Shown one piece after another: positions 22,816-34,670 of a DNA stretch of 64,000 bases. This stretch comes from Dasypus novemcinctus. Lineage: Eukaryota > Chordata > Mammalia > Cingulata > Dasypodidae. Under the pieces are notes generated by a model. That model was given only the letters and a program-made list of their open reading frames with translations. It was not told the DNA's origin and made no database searches. Both the position numbers and the translations under genes were made by a program. Location of the stretch: NCBI RefSeq assembly GCF_030445035.2, contig NC_080694.1, positions 73,671,147-73,735,146 of the forward strand, given 5' to 3'. Position 1 is the stretch's first letter; every line of letters starts with the position of its first letter.

Positions 22816-24199
22816 CTGGAAGGAAAGCACAAGGCAAGGTGAGTCACTGGACACCTCACGTGTCCCTAATGCTGTCTTAGAGGCTGGAACATGTCCCTGG
22901 ACAAGGCAGACGTGGTCCCTTCATGGGAGCTGAGATTCCAGTGGGGGCAGGGATCAAAAGAAGAACAAAAAAATCCCCCCAAATAATCGCAGTGTCTGAA
23001 GCAAATGGGGAGGGGAGAGAACGACAGCAGTGACCCCTGGAGACACGTGTACTGAGTAGTGACGGAAGAGGAGGCGTGGGCTGGTGACGTGGGCAGGGGC
23101 GGGGCAGGGAAGGCAGGGCCGACGGCAGCGCTCAGGAGGGAGGATTTCATTTTACGTGGAGTGGGAGGTCAGCGAGGGGCTCAGGGCGTGCAGGCGTGTT
23201 TTACGGTGTGAAGACGGCCAGCCCCAGGACCCCCTTCCCTCGGTGACAGAACGGGGGTTACAGGTGCAGGCGGCCCCCCACCCAGAAGCTATACTCCTGA
23301 TTCCCTGGCACCTGGGTCTGGTTGTGACCCAGTCCCGCCAATGGAAAGGGATGGAGAAGGAAGCAGCGATCGTCATTTTGGGGTCTCGTCCTTTAAAATG
23401 GGAACTGCCCCCGACTTCCCCTCTGGGCCTCCTGCTGCTCCGTGGGGGGCTGATCGGCCAGTCCCGACTGCGGGTCTGAACCCACAAGGTGGGAAGAAGG
23501 CGGAGCCCACCCAGCGAGGCCCTGCACTGCCCGGTCCTCCGTGCCCCTGCCCCCAGCTGCCGACGGCTGGGACGGCGTTTTCAGGAGTGTCCGGGGGTTC
23601 TGCTGCTGAGACAGGCCCGAGACCCCCACGCAGGCAGGCACTGCCCACCCCGACCCAGGAGGCAGGACAAACACGCCCTGTCCCAAGGTGGCCGAGCCCT
23701 ACTCAGGCTGTCACTGCTCCGGGAGGCTGCGGTGTCTGTCCTCTGTCCGTAGAATGTCTCCGCTCCCAGGGAGCCCTCCCAGAGGGCCCTACCTCTCTCC
23801 ATCTGGCTTCTCTGGTGGTATTTCCAAGATCACCCATCTCTGCTCCCGTCCCCAGTTGCCTGTCCTCTCCTGACCCTCCCAGCGCTTGGGAGAAGCCGCG
23901 GTGCAGCCCTCTGGCATCTCATGACCTCAGAAACCTTCACTAGAGAGGCACCTGCAGGGACCCAGAGGGGCTCGTGGTGGGGTGAGGATGATGAAGTCAG
24001 CACCCTCCCTTCCCATCTCTATTTACTTGTTCGTTTCTAAGTGTTTCCTGAGACAGGGCGTCAAGCCACCCCTGGCAGGTACCCATTTATGCCCACACCA
24101 TCCTTCACGGGTGGGGAGGGTCACGGGTGACACCCCGTGTCCAGATGAGAAAACAGAGGCCTCAAGCACGTGCAGGGCGGCCCGCGGGGACCCGCTGAC

Positions 24200-24424
24200 C
24201 TGCAGGAGCTGCGCGGGGGCTGCTGGGCCTTGTCCTCCAGCTGGAGATGACCGTGGCCAGGTGTGAGAGCTCGCCGGCTGCCCTGGCCTGGACCTTCCCC
24301 TGCCCTCCACGAGCTCCCGCTCCAGCTTGGCAGCTGCTCCAGCAGGTGCTGCTCCCGCTCCCTCAGGACCTGGTGGCCCTGCTCGAAGGCGGCCAGTGTC
24401 CTGCCTCTGCTCCTGGAGCTTCTT
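24200..24424 (-). pseudogene. TRIM26: TRIM26 exon 3: coiled coil, frameshifted
   Basis: Acceptor CTGCAG, then KKLQEQRQDT. Reading the following bases one frame over gives AAFEQGHQVLREREQHLLEQ, and after 'ctgccaag' (one base lost near 24330) a third frame gives KLERELVEGRG. The exon ends at GTCAGC. Its 225 bp compares with about 231 in human. At least two 1-bp losses and a small loss near the 3' end are visible. Confidence 0.9.
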
Positions 24425-25537
24425 CTGCAGGGCGGGAGGGGGGAGGGGGGAGCCCCCCAAGGCTGGGCCCCTCCAGGCCCCCTCGAGCGGGTGAGGCTGG
24501 CTCTTCCTGAGTGGGGGGTTTCAGAGAGCCCCTGGTCCCCTTCTCTCCTCCCGGCTGCTGTGCGATCAGGACCCGATCCCGCCCGGCTGCTTAGCTCAGG
24601 GCTCTGGCCACGGAAGCCAGAGGGCGGGGCTCACGCCTGAGCCGCACACGCTGTCCTCCCTGGGAGGCTGGCCTGCGCGTCCCTGCTCGGGGACCACGCC
24701 CTCCCCTGCCCCGGAGCCCCTGCTCGATCCAGGCTGCCCTCCGCCGGTCTTCAGACCCTGCCGCAGGCCGCTGTGGCCTGGAGGTGGCCCTGAACGTGGC
24801 TGACCCTGCCTCACTCTCCCTATGGAGAGCCTGACCCTCCGCCCGGCTGGCCCCGCATCCCTCTACTGCCCCCTCCCCACAGACACCCCTAGAGGCTGGA
24901 ACCTCCGACCTCCCCACCAGCTCTGAGCAAGCACGCGGCAGGCTGCCTTGGTTCTGTTACTTGAGCCCTGGGCCCCGGGCTGAGCGGACCCTGCACGGCG
25001 CCAGGAGCTGGGGGCCTTGGAGCCTTCCTGCGCTCCCCGCCGCTTCTCAGCCCGCAGCCAGCGCCTTCCTTCCGAGCCCGCGGCTTCTCGCCACAATCAG
25101 GGATCATGCGCCCCTTAACCTGTAAATCTGCAATTTTATCACCCCCATTTGAAGAAGAAGGAAGCAAAGCCCTCACTTCCTTCCCTCTTAGCTCTCCCTG
25201 GGAAAACAGGAGCGGAGGTGAAAGAGAAGGAAACCACGCGGTTTTGGGCAGAGAACAGCTCAGGCTGCAGAGCCTGCACCAAGGCGGCCCCTCCAGCCGC
25301 GCTCGGCTCCGGAGCGCCTCCCAGACGCTGCCTCTGGCTCCTGCGCCCCTCCACTTGGCCCCCCTTCCTAGCAGCCATCCCTAGCTCATGCTCCCTGTTG
25401 TCCCTGGCTCCCTGGTTCTCGCGCCAGCACCCCCACCCCATCCACGTCCCCCGTCCCCGGCTCCCTGGCTCCTGCACCCCGCTGTCCCTGGCCCCTGGCC
25501 TGGGCGCCCCTCGCTTGGTCTCCCTATCCTCACTTAC

Positions 25538-25622
25538 CGTATCTGCCACGATGCCGGGTTCTCCTTTCCCCTGGAAGCCCTGAATTTTGTCCCCGTCTCT
25601 CCTTAGTGCACTGAGGTGGTTC
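25538..25622 (-). pseudogene. TRIM26: TRIM26 exon 2, remaining 81 bp plus duplicated GAAC
   Basis: After the provirus the exon resumes with the duplicated GAAC, then CAC CTC AGT GCA, reading HLSALRRDGDKIQGFQGKG and ending ...IVADT. An intact GTAAGT donor follows at 25532-25537. The two parts minus the duplication sum to exactly 96 bp, the standard size of this TRIM coiled-coil exon, so the reading frame here was open when the provirus arrived. Confidence 0.95.
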
Positions 25623-26072
25623 TGTTGTAGAATTTGAGAGAAGTTCAATTACTTGAGTATAGAGAGGCCAGGACTCAGGAATGATTTTGAGAAGGAAAAA
25701 TGGTTTATTGACGGCCGGCCGGACTCGGGAACTTTCTGTTTCAATCCCGAGCCCCGAACAAGATTTTTTAGTCCCTTTTATACAGAGAGGAAAGGCCAAA
25801 TGGTCCTTTTGTTTCAATTCTCAATAGGCTTGAATTAGTATGTATTTCCACATCTTAGGTAAGCTTTAGCATGGACCTCAGGCATTTGATAAGCTTTTAG
25901 CATATTTGGTTTGCATTTCCCCTGAATACTTATAGACCTTGCATTGTTAAACTGTTTCCTGCTCACCAAGGGCAGGACTGCAGCCTTTTATCATCCCACA
26001 CCCACAACTCACAGATAGTTTTTAGGTTATCTCTGTAGAGACAAAGAGCCTCCCACCCATAGCCCCACATCA
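25623..26072 (-). repeat. 3' LTR of ERV copy 1
   Basis: On +, from 'tgttgtagaatttgag' to 'ccccacatca'. In element orientation it has TATAAAAGG (from 25774-25782) and AATAAA (25704-25709). By eye it differs from the other LTR by about 14 substitutions and gaps of 8 and 12 bp. Confidence 0.95.
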
Positions 26073-26084
26073 TTTCCCCCCTTT
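26073..26084 (-). other. Polypurine tract of ERV copy 1
   Basis: AAAGGGGGGAAA on -, directly upstream of the 3' LTR, where plus-strand priming is expected. Confidence 0.8.
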
Positions 26085-28527
26085 GCCAAAGTTTAACTTG
26101 CTAAGCTTTGGCATAATTATTGTTGGAGCTATGAGGTGGATGGCTGTTTGTTGTTTTGATTGATTATTTATCAATCTTTAGTGTAGCATCCAGGACTGTT
26201 TTTAAAAGTTTAGAAGTTTTTATTTTGGACAGCAGAATCCTGGGGCGGGGGCCTCCTGCAGTTATTCTGTGGCCACCGGCGCTCACATGGATTTCCAGTC
26301 AGGTTCCAGATCCATCTATTACTTTTATTTTACTCTTGAAGAGTTTACACCTTTAATTTAAAAGGGGTGCTGAAGGGAGATGTTTTCTTTTCTGTAACTG
26401 CTTCCTGCTGGCCATGGGCTGTAGTCATTGCCTAATAAGGTGTAAAACTCTTAATTTATTTTAACTGGAGGAAGATGGATCTGGCATTCTGTATGAAGTT
26501 GGATGAAGTTTTCATATGGTTAATAAGATATTCACTCTGAAAGAAACAAACAATTAAAAATTTGGAATACCTGTTTTTAAAAGAAGACATTGGATTACAG
26601 AGGTAGACAAGGTTAGGTGCCTATAAAGATGGCACTCCTTAAAAGCTGGTGGGAACAGCATATATATTCTTTTTTAAGTTATTCATCTTCAGAGAGAAAT
26701 TGCAACAGACACTTAGCTTTGTCTGAAGACACATTCCAAGTTGTTCAATGATTGGCACTCATTCGCTCTGTCAGATGCTCCTGGTCAACTGGCACTCTTT
26801 GGGCAACTGGCTTCACTCAGGATTAGAACACTAAGTTGGAAATTCTCTTAGTTTTCACCTGTGGGAGTGACCAGAACTACAGAATAAAGGTTTTTTTACA
26901 CCTTGGTTTTAATTGTACAATTTCTAGCAATTTTGACTTGTTCAATAGGTGACTCACCATCAGCAAGCACGCCTCACCTTTGTTACACAGCAGAGTACAG
27001 TAGAATATAGTAAGTTGACTGAGACTGGCTGAGACTGCCACCTTATTCTATAGACATGTTTATTAACTGTTTAGAAAATGATTTTACCAGGAATTTAACA
27101 TGTCTAATATATTTCTGCACTTGATTCAAAATAGAAAAGATAACGTTATAATTATTAGGCATATATTTAGTATAGGGTAAAAGTACAGCACTTAATATTA
27201 ACTAATGTATTACTTAATGCATAAGGATTCAGAGTTGCAATTATTAGTTTTGAGTTTCAGGTTTGTAATACCTTACATGTTATCTCTCCATGAGAGCAGG
27301 CCATAATGCCAATTGTGTTTAAGTTTCACTTACAGTATCCTGGTATCACGGCTCCACTTAGCATGTTCTTCAACGCAGTGTGCAAGTCGCAGCATCCTTG
27401 ATCTTAGAGAGATTTTCCAGTATTCTACTAGCCTGGTGCATAGTGCTCTCTGGCACCATGGAACAGTGCCAGTCTGGAGGCGATACCCATTGTACACTTG
27501 GCTGTACCAAGTCATTATTGGCTGCTGCAGGAGCTTGAAACTGCAACGTAGTTTCCATCGACTTGAGGAGCAGAACCAGAGACTGATATAGCACATATTT
27601 TAATTGAGGGGTCAGTGACCAGCCTAGCCAATAACTCACATGGAGAGGCCACCTGTAATGTATTCAAGGCCTGGTTTCAATGCACAAGAGTTTGACAATG
27701 TTAAAGTTTATTCCTTGTTTTTATATATATTTTAAACAACTTAATGCAACATATATATCAAATGACTGTTTACTTACACAATTTTACTATGAAGATAACA
27801 GTAGGTACTTTACTTTAGTAATAGAGGAAAAACATTATTTTTCATTGTTAAAATGAAAACAGAATATTTCCAATAGAATCAAGATAACTTTTTATTACCA
27901 TTTACTTAAATGTGTACTTTGCAGCGGCCTTCAGACAGGTTTTATTATTACGAAGTTATTTCTGCTACCAATACTAATCTAAGTTTTTTAGTTAACAATG
28001 ACTTCTAGAACTAGAACTATTTAAACATTTTTAGTTTGGAAGATGTTTTACAAACTCTTTATAATTGATTATAACCACATTGACTAGCCACCTTATGTTT
28101 AAATAAACTTACTAAATTACAATTACCAATGAAAGAAATTTACTCTTTATTTAAAAGAGCATATCTACAATCTTTTTCCTTTAGCCTAATTTCACCAATG
28201 TGAACTTACAATTTTCATTACTGTCAAGGTTTTGTACATATAATGTTAATTTAGTTTATAAATTAACTATGGGAGATTACACTCAAGCTAAACAAAATTG
28301 AGACCATAATAGTTTATGCAAGAAATGTAATCCTGTAAGCTAAAAACTTCTTTTCTTTAAGTCATGAAAATTAATAATTTAAAAGCATACTGACTACCAG
28401 GTTTTAAAACACATTACACAATTATTTAATTTTTTTAATCATAACCCAGGAAAGAGCTCTCTATAGTTTTATGGACTTTCCTTTACTTACTGAAATTTGT
28501 TAATAGAGCCACTAATTACCTTTATTT

Positions 28528-28991
28528 TGTTGGAAAGAAATGTTCTGGAAGAAAATGAGGCTCACCAGATTGTGGAGAAGAAAAGAATTTATTCTCAATC
28601 TTGCAAGAAGGGGCGCAGAGCCAGATATGGCTGGTGCCCCAAACAAAGAAAAATGACACAATTTATACCCCTAAGTCTAGCATGCAAGCTTTTCCTCTGT
28701 TTTTCCGTAGATTGGATACTTCAGAAGTTACAGCTTATCTGAGATCTAACCTTCCCAGCAAAAGTTTGTGATTTAACTGCTTCTTCTATCACATTCCAAC
28801 CATTTTAGTTTTTACTTGCTCCCCTTTGTCAAATAAGGAATAGAATTTAGTGCTGAAATGGCATCGACTTAGCTCCTTCTTGGGCATCCTTCTACTACCC
28901 ACAGGACTGGCCTAAACTGGTCTCCTCCACTGCTGTCCAACCCGGGAGTGGGAGACTGAGGCAGCAGGCTGCCAGGTTACACCAATCAACA
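28528..28991 (-). mobile_element. Solo LTR of a different family inserted in ERV copy 1
   Basis: From 'tgttggaaag' to 'accaatcaaca' on +, with 4-bp duplication ATTT (28524-28527, and from 28992). AATAAA lies on - (28588-28593). Copy 2 lacks this block at the equivalent place (about 46930), which shows it is an insertion. Confidence 0.75.
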
Positions 28992-29780
28992 ATTTTTTTC
29001 CTTATGTGAAAATTAACCTAATCTTTGTGTTGGTTTTTTTTTTTAATTTTATGGCTGACCAAAGGTTTAAACTGGGAAATTACAGGGCAAACTGATTCTT
29101 AATTCCCTAGCCTAGTAGATAGGTTTAATCTGCCACACCTAGTCTTGCCTTTAAAGCTCTTGCAAAGAGGAGGTCCTTTCCCAATTGTTTCTATAATCAG
29201 ATTTCTATGACTTTTTCATCCTGCTTAGTTTAATTTGGGCTTTAAGAATATTTACAAATATAACTGCATATTTAATTTTTAACAATTTGAATAGAGCTCT
29301 TTTAAGAATTTTCATTTGTTAATTTGATATTATCTTGATGTATGAAGACATACACTGAGCAAATGGGCAGACACAAAGAGTTAGACACAAACACAACTCA
29401 TTGATTACTTATAATTTGCATTATTTTATATACTGTTTAGCTTAATTAGGGGTCCAGAAATACATATTACTTATATAACTGCATATTTAACCTCAACAAT
29501 TTGAGCAAATAGTCAGATATAAATAGTTTGAGACAAAAACATAACTTTAGTTACTTTAAACTTCTAATCTTTACAAAACAAGTGTGACTGCAAACATTTC
29601 AAAGACTCCTGAAACTTTTCTTAATTTGCACTATGACTATGCAGTTTACCACAAGAATTTTCCTTCTTACTTAATGGATTGTAATAACCAAAATGTTCTC
29701 AATGCTTTAGCACCATTTTGTTTTAGAACTTTATATTTTACTTTGAAATTAGCAGAATTTTGGATAAACAAGATTAATCT

Positions 29781-30163
29781 GGAAAACGGACTTTGGCCCA
29801 GCGGTTAGGGCGTCCGTCTACCATATGGGAGGTCCGCGGTTCAAACCCCGGGCCTCCTTGACCCGTGTGGAGCTGGCCATGTGCAGTGCTGATGCGCGCA
29901 AGGAGTGCCGTGCCACGCAAGGGTGTCCCCCGCGTGGGGGAGCCCCACGCACAAGGAGTGCGCCCGTGAGGAAAGCTGCCCAGCGTGAAAAGAAAGAGCA
30001 GCCTGCCCAGGAATGGCGCCGCCCACACTTCCCGTGCCGCTGACGACAACAGAAGCGGACAAAGAAATAAGACGCAGCAAACAGACACCAAGAACAGACA
30101 ACCAGGGGAGGGGGGGAAATTAAATAAAATAAGTTAATCTTTAAAAAAAAAAAAAAAAAAAAA
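29781..30163 (+). mobile_element. DAS-SINE with full poly-A and target duplication
   Basis: The best-preserved SINE here. tRNA-like head 'ggcccagcggttagggcg', B box 'ggttcaaacccc', body, 'gaccaggggaggg'-like end and a poly-A of about 24. Flanked by agattaatct at 29771-29780 and again at 30165-30174. Inserted in ERV copy 1, so younger than it. Confidence 0.95.
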
Positions 30164-31786
30164 AAGATTAATCTTATATATATACTGAGGCTATTTGAAG
30201 ACTCAGGGAGACAGACTGGTTTCTCTCATGACTTGCCACTCTTAGGAACACTGACTGTCCAGACAGGAGACTTCTCCCCCTCCACCCCTCTTTTGATTTT
30301 GGAGATAATAAAATTCCAGTGGTCATTTAACCTTATTCCATCAGGCAGCAATTTATTTAGTTTACACTTGAATTCATGAGAGAAAGGGTTATTAATACCA
30401 GGATAGGAGACAGTGATGTCTCAGCTCTTTTCTGGCCTATAGGGGCAGAAGCTATTTTGATAAAACTGATTTTCTTTGTATACTGATCTTACTTAATTGT
30501 AAAATTTTCCTTCCACAAACCTTCTACACTTTCAGTATTCATTTAGGTTTTGTCCCACACTCTACTCTTTCCAATAATCAATCATTTTATCTTAGGACAA
30601 AATCATCTTCTGTTTCCTTAACAATAAAAACACATTCCATATATCCCATATGCTAAGTTACCAGGCAAACTTCTTACAACATATAATTGCCATTAATACT
30701 AAAAAGCTTGTTAAAATAATGAACTTTTCTTCACTTTAAATACTTAGTAGCATGTAATACCAGAAACAGTTTTTTTTTGGAAGCAAGTTGGCAGAGCAGG
30801 CTGGCTGCCAAATAAATTTGTTATAAAATTACCTTTTATTATTATTATTATCAATTCAGTGTTTGTTTAATAATGACTTTCTGCAATTTGCCATTTAAAT
30901 ACCTTAATTTAAACAATGCTTTGTAAAACTTTTATAATTATTTATACCTTTAAGACAAATTTTACCTTCACAGAACACATTCTCTTACTTAAAGTTACTA
31001 CAATACCTTCTAAGAACCTGGGCAGAAGGCAAACGTATTTTGGCTTTGACACCCTAAGGAGGGAACTTCACTGCATTTATTCTGATTCTGCTTTTCACCC
31101 CCTTCACTTCCCCCCTTCCAGGCAGTCGGGTGCACAACAAACAGGAATGCGGCTTATGAATAGAAGGGTGGACTCACTGGAAAGGGGCAAGCCGCTCCCC
31201 CCTTTCCAGCTTTCAGCCAAAATGGGCAGACAGAACCTACTCAAATTTGGCAACTCTCCCAGGGACCCAGCCACCCTGATAGGGACATCCCCAACACACT
31301 TGGGTGTGTGGCGTGGACACAGATGGCCTCCAAGCCCCAGCAAAGGGCCAGACCAGAGACAAGACAGCAGAGCATGCACAAACATCTAGACTCCACAAAC
31401 ATCCAGACTCCTCAGTTTTGCCTCATAATCATTTCACTCCCTTGCCAATGGCAAGGGAGGGCTCCAGCTCAGCTGTAATTCTACTTTACATAAGGACACA
31501 ACTCCAAAACTAGCATTGAGCTGACATAGACAGAAGCACAAAGGTCACTAATCTGACCTATGAGTTTATATATTTATTTTCACCATGGCTGCCCCCACAG
31601 CCATCACAAACCTCAGAACACTTAACATTTGGTATAAAGCGAATTCATTCACAATTTAGCACCATAACAAAAGATTTCAGCTAGACTTTTCCACTGTTTA
31701 ACTTTACACCCAGACCAAGCTCCACTAGAAAAGCCGATCCATTTTTCTGTAACCAAGTTTGTTTTTTTTTTAATCCAGACCAATTT

Positions 31787-32066
31787 CCAGGACGTTAGGA
31801 CTTGAACCTATAAACAACCCTTCCTATTAAAATCAAGCCTCCACTCCTTTAGTGGATATAAGACTAGTACCAGATTCTAACATGCAGTTAGACAAACCCA
31901 AAACACCAGGGCTTTTTCCCGGTTTTCTCCAGGACATTAGGACTCGAACCTATAAACAGCCCTTACTATATATTAAAATCGAGACTCCACTCCTATAGTG
32001 GATATAAGACCAGTACCAGATTCTAATATGCAGTTAGACAAACCCAAAACACCAGGGCTTTTCCCC
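31787..32066. repeat. Direct duplication (~140 bp, two copies) in ERV copy 1
   Basis: 31787-31920 and 31929-32066 both run from 'ccaggac(g/a)ttaggact' through 'gtggatataaga' to 'ccagggctttt'. ERV copy 2 has only one unit at about 50330-50460. Confidence 0.9.
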
Positions 32067-32435
32067 ACTTTTTCTCCTTTTCCCAAGCCTAGAGAGAACG
32101 GCTTCCCCCCAGTTTTCTGGGGCTACTAGGGTTCTCTCAGGAGGTGATCAGCCTCCCCTTCCTAGCAATTAAAGCTAGGGCTTTCCAGACTCTGCTCACC
32201 TGGGGAGTCTTACCTTCTTCCATGTTCAGAGTTCTTTTTCATTCCCAGAATCCTTCTCTTCAGACCTTCCATTGCCCTCGATTTTTGTCAGGAAGATTCT
32301 GGTGGAGCCCACATCTTTTCTGGATTAAATTTAATCCAGGGCCACCCAGATTTGGGGTTCACCCGAGTCCTTCCGGCTTCCTCGGGGATTTGGAAGGGGC
32401 AGCAAAATGCTACCATCTCTGGCCTTCATTTGTTG

Positions 32436-32452
32436 TCCCACCAGAGTCGCCA
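32436..32452 (-). other. Retroviral primer-binding site, tRNA-Arg(UCU) type
   Basis: On - it reads TGGCGACTCTGGTGGGA, the exact complement of the 3' end of mammalian tRNA-Arg(UCU) plus CCA as I recall it (TCCCACCAGAGTCG-CCA). It is separated from the LTR by AAAA. Copy 2 has a degraded version at the same place (tcccgggagagcctcca). Confidence 0.85.
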
Positions 32453-32456
32453 AAAA

Positions 32457-32886
32457 TGTTGTAGAATTTGAGAGAAGTTCAATTATTTGAGTATAGAGAG
32501 GCCAGGACTCAGGAATAATTTTGAGAAGGAAAAATGGTTTATTGATGGCCTCGGGAACTTTCTGTTTCAATCCCGAGCCCCCAACAAGATTTTTTAGTCC
32601 CTTTTATACAGAGAGGAAAGGTCAAATGGTCCTTTTGTTTCAGTTCTCAATAGGCTTGAATTAGCATATATTTCCACATCTTAGGTAAGCTTTAGCATGG
32701 ACCTCAAGCATTCGATAAGCTTTTAGCATATTTTGTTTGCATTTCCCCTGGTTTGCATTGTTAAACTGTTTCGTGCTCACCAAGGGCAGGACTGTAGCCT
32801 TTTATCATCCCACACCCACAAGTCACAGATAGTTTTTAGGTTATCTCTGTAGAGACAAAGAGCCTCCCACCCATAGCCCCACATCA
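32457..32886 (-). repeat. 5' LTR of ERV copy 1
   Basis: 430 bp with the same TATA and AATAAA layout. It abuts the first 15 bp of TRIM26 exon 2. Confidence 0.95.
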
Positions 32887-32901
32887 GTTCAGGATTTTCT
32901 C
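32887..32901 (-). pseudogene. TRIM26: TRIM26 exon 2, first 15 bp (EKILN)
   Basis: The acceptor 'tttccacag' (on -, ending next to 32901) is followed by GAG AAA ATC CTG AAC. The LTR of the provirus starts immediately. The last four bases (GAAC on -, gttc on +) are the target duplication. Confidence 0.93.
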
Positions 32902-32998
32902 CTGTGGAAAGACAAGCAGTGGGTCGGTGGGTGCTCCGGGCAGGGCTAGACGCCTTGGGGGATGCAGGGCTGAGCCTCTCAGGATGGGGCGGGCTCAC

Positions 32999-33703
<705 letters not shown>

Positions 33704-34319
33704 ATTCCTTATCAGCTCCTGCAAGTCTCACACAGGGTCATTTTATCAATCATCTGGTCCAACCCCTCATTTTACAGATGAGGAAACTGAGGCCAGAGAG
33801 GCAGCTTAGGGGAGGGCAGGGCTGGAAAGCAAAGCCCTCTCCACCCATCTGCTGAGAAGCTGCTCAACACACCCATTCTGATAGAAGAAGACATTAATCG
33901 CCATCTGCTGAAAATTCTTAATAAAACAGGTGTCTGCAATGTCTGCTGTGTAAGATGCCCCTGCAGGTGTGTAATGCACAAACAAGGAGCACGGGGTTCA
34001 GGAGAGTCTTAGTGGAAACGAGAGTCTTCTGCTGGTGCCTCCAGGTCTCTGGCTTCAAAGACAAGGACTGACAGGAGAGGCACCCAGCGTCCCAGCTCTG
34101 GTGTCCCCATTTGGGCACTTCCTTGGGCTGGACTCACTCCCCTAGGATGCTGGACCCCACCTGACCTCCACCAGCTTCAGTGGACGTGCTCTCAGCTGAT
34201 GTCTGTCCTGCTGGCCCAGTGGTCTGGCTGCTCAGCTGTGCACAAGGGTAGACCTTTCTGGGTAAACCATGAGGGAAAAAAATGTGGGATGAATCCTCTG
34301 CTGTTGAGAGCCAGCCCTT
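33704..34319. other. No gene recognised
   Basis: 'tcattttacagatgaggaaactgaggc' near 33770 resembles a common ancient SINE (MIR) core phrase. Nothing else is identifiable. Confidence 0.4.
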
Positions 34320-34670
34320 AGGGGGTGCCCAGAGGACTTAGGGAGCACAGGGCTCAGCATCCAGAGGACTTAGGGAGCACAGGGCTCAGTGCCCAGAGGA
34401 CTCAGGAACACAGAACACAGCATTGACAGAACTTAGGGAGCACAGGGCTCTGTGCCCAAAGGACTGAGGGAGCACCGGTCTCAGCACCCAGAGGACTGAG
34501 GGAGTATGGGGCTCAGCACACAGAGACTTAGGAAGCACACAGCTCAGTGCCCAGAGGACTTAGGGCGTATGGAGTTCAGAGACCAGAGGACTTAAGTGGC
34601 AGGGGCTCAGTGCCCAGAGGACTTAGGGAACATGGAGCTCAGCTTGGAGAGGATTTGGGGAGCATAGGGC
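34320..34670. repeat. Minisatellite, ~32-bp unit, about 10 copies
   Basis: Unit 'acttagggagcacagggctc' plus 'agtgcccagagg' repeated with substitutions and small gaps. Confidence 0.92.

Larger units (their letters stand above)
25623..32886 (-). mobile_element. Full-length endogenous retrovirus (copy 1) inside TRIM26 exon 2
   Basis: Reverse-oriented provirus-like element of 7264 bp. Two related LTRs (450 and 430 bp) begin TGATGTGG and end CTACAACA in element orientation and flank a perfect 4-bp duplication, GTTC (25619-25622 and 32887-32890). A purine tract AAAGGGGGGAAA abuts the 3' LTR. A primer-binding site matching tRNA-Arg(UCU) abuts the 5' LTR after AAAA. The internal 6.4 kb is AT-rich and I recognise no gag, pol or env motif; the longest open frame is about 157 codons. 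It carries a foreign LTR (28528-28991), a DAS-SINE (29781-30163) and a 140-bp internal duplication. It is a defective fossil, perhaps a non-autonomous family. Confidence 0.95.

Noticed and set aside
26085-32435. Retroviral coding genes in the provirus interior
   Set aside because: Open frames (for example 27330-27639 on - and 30916-31389 on +) show no recognisable gag, pol or env motif.
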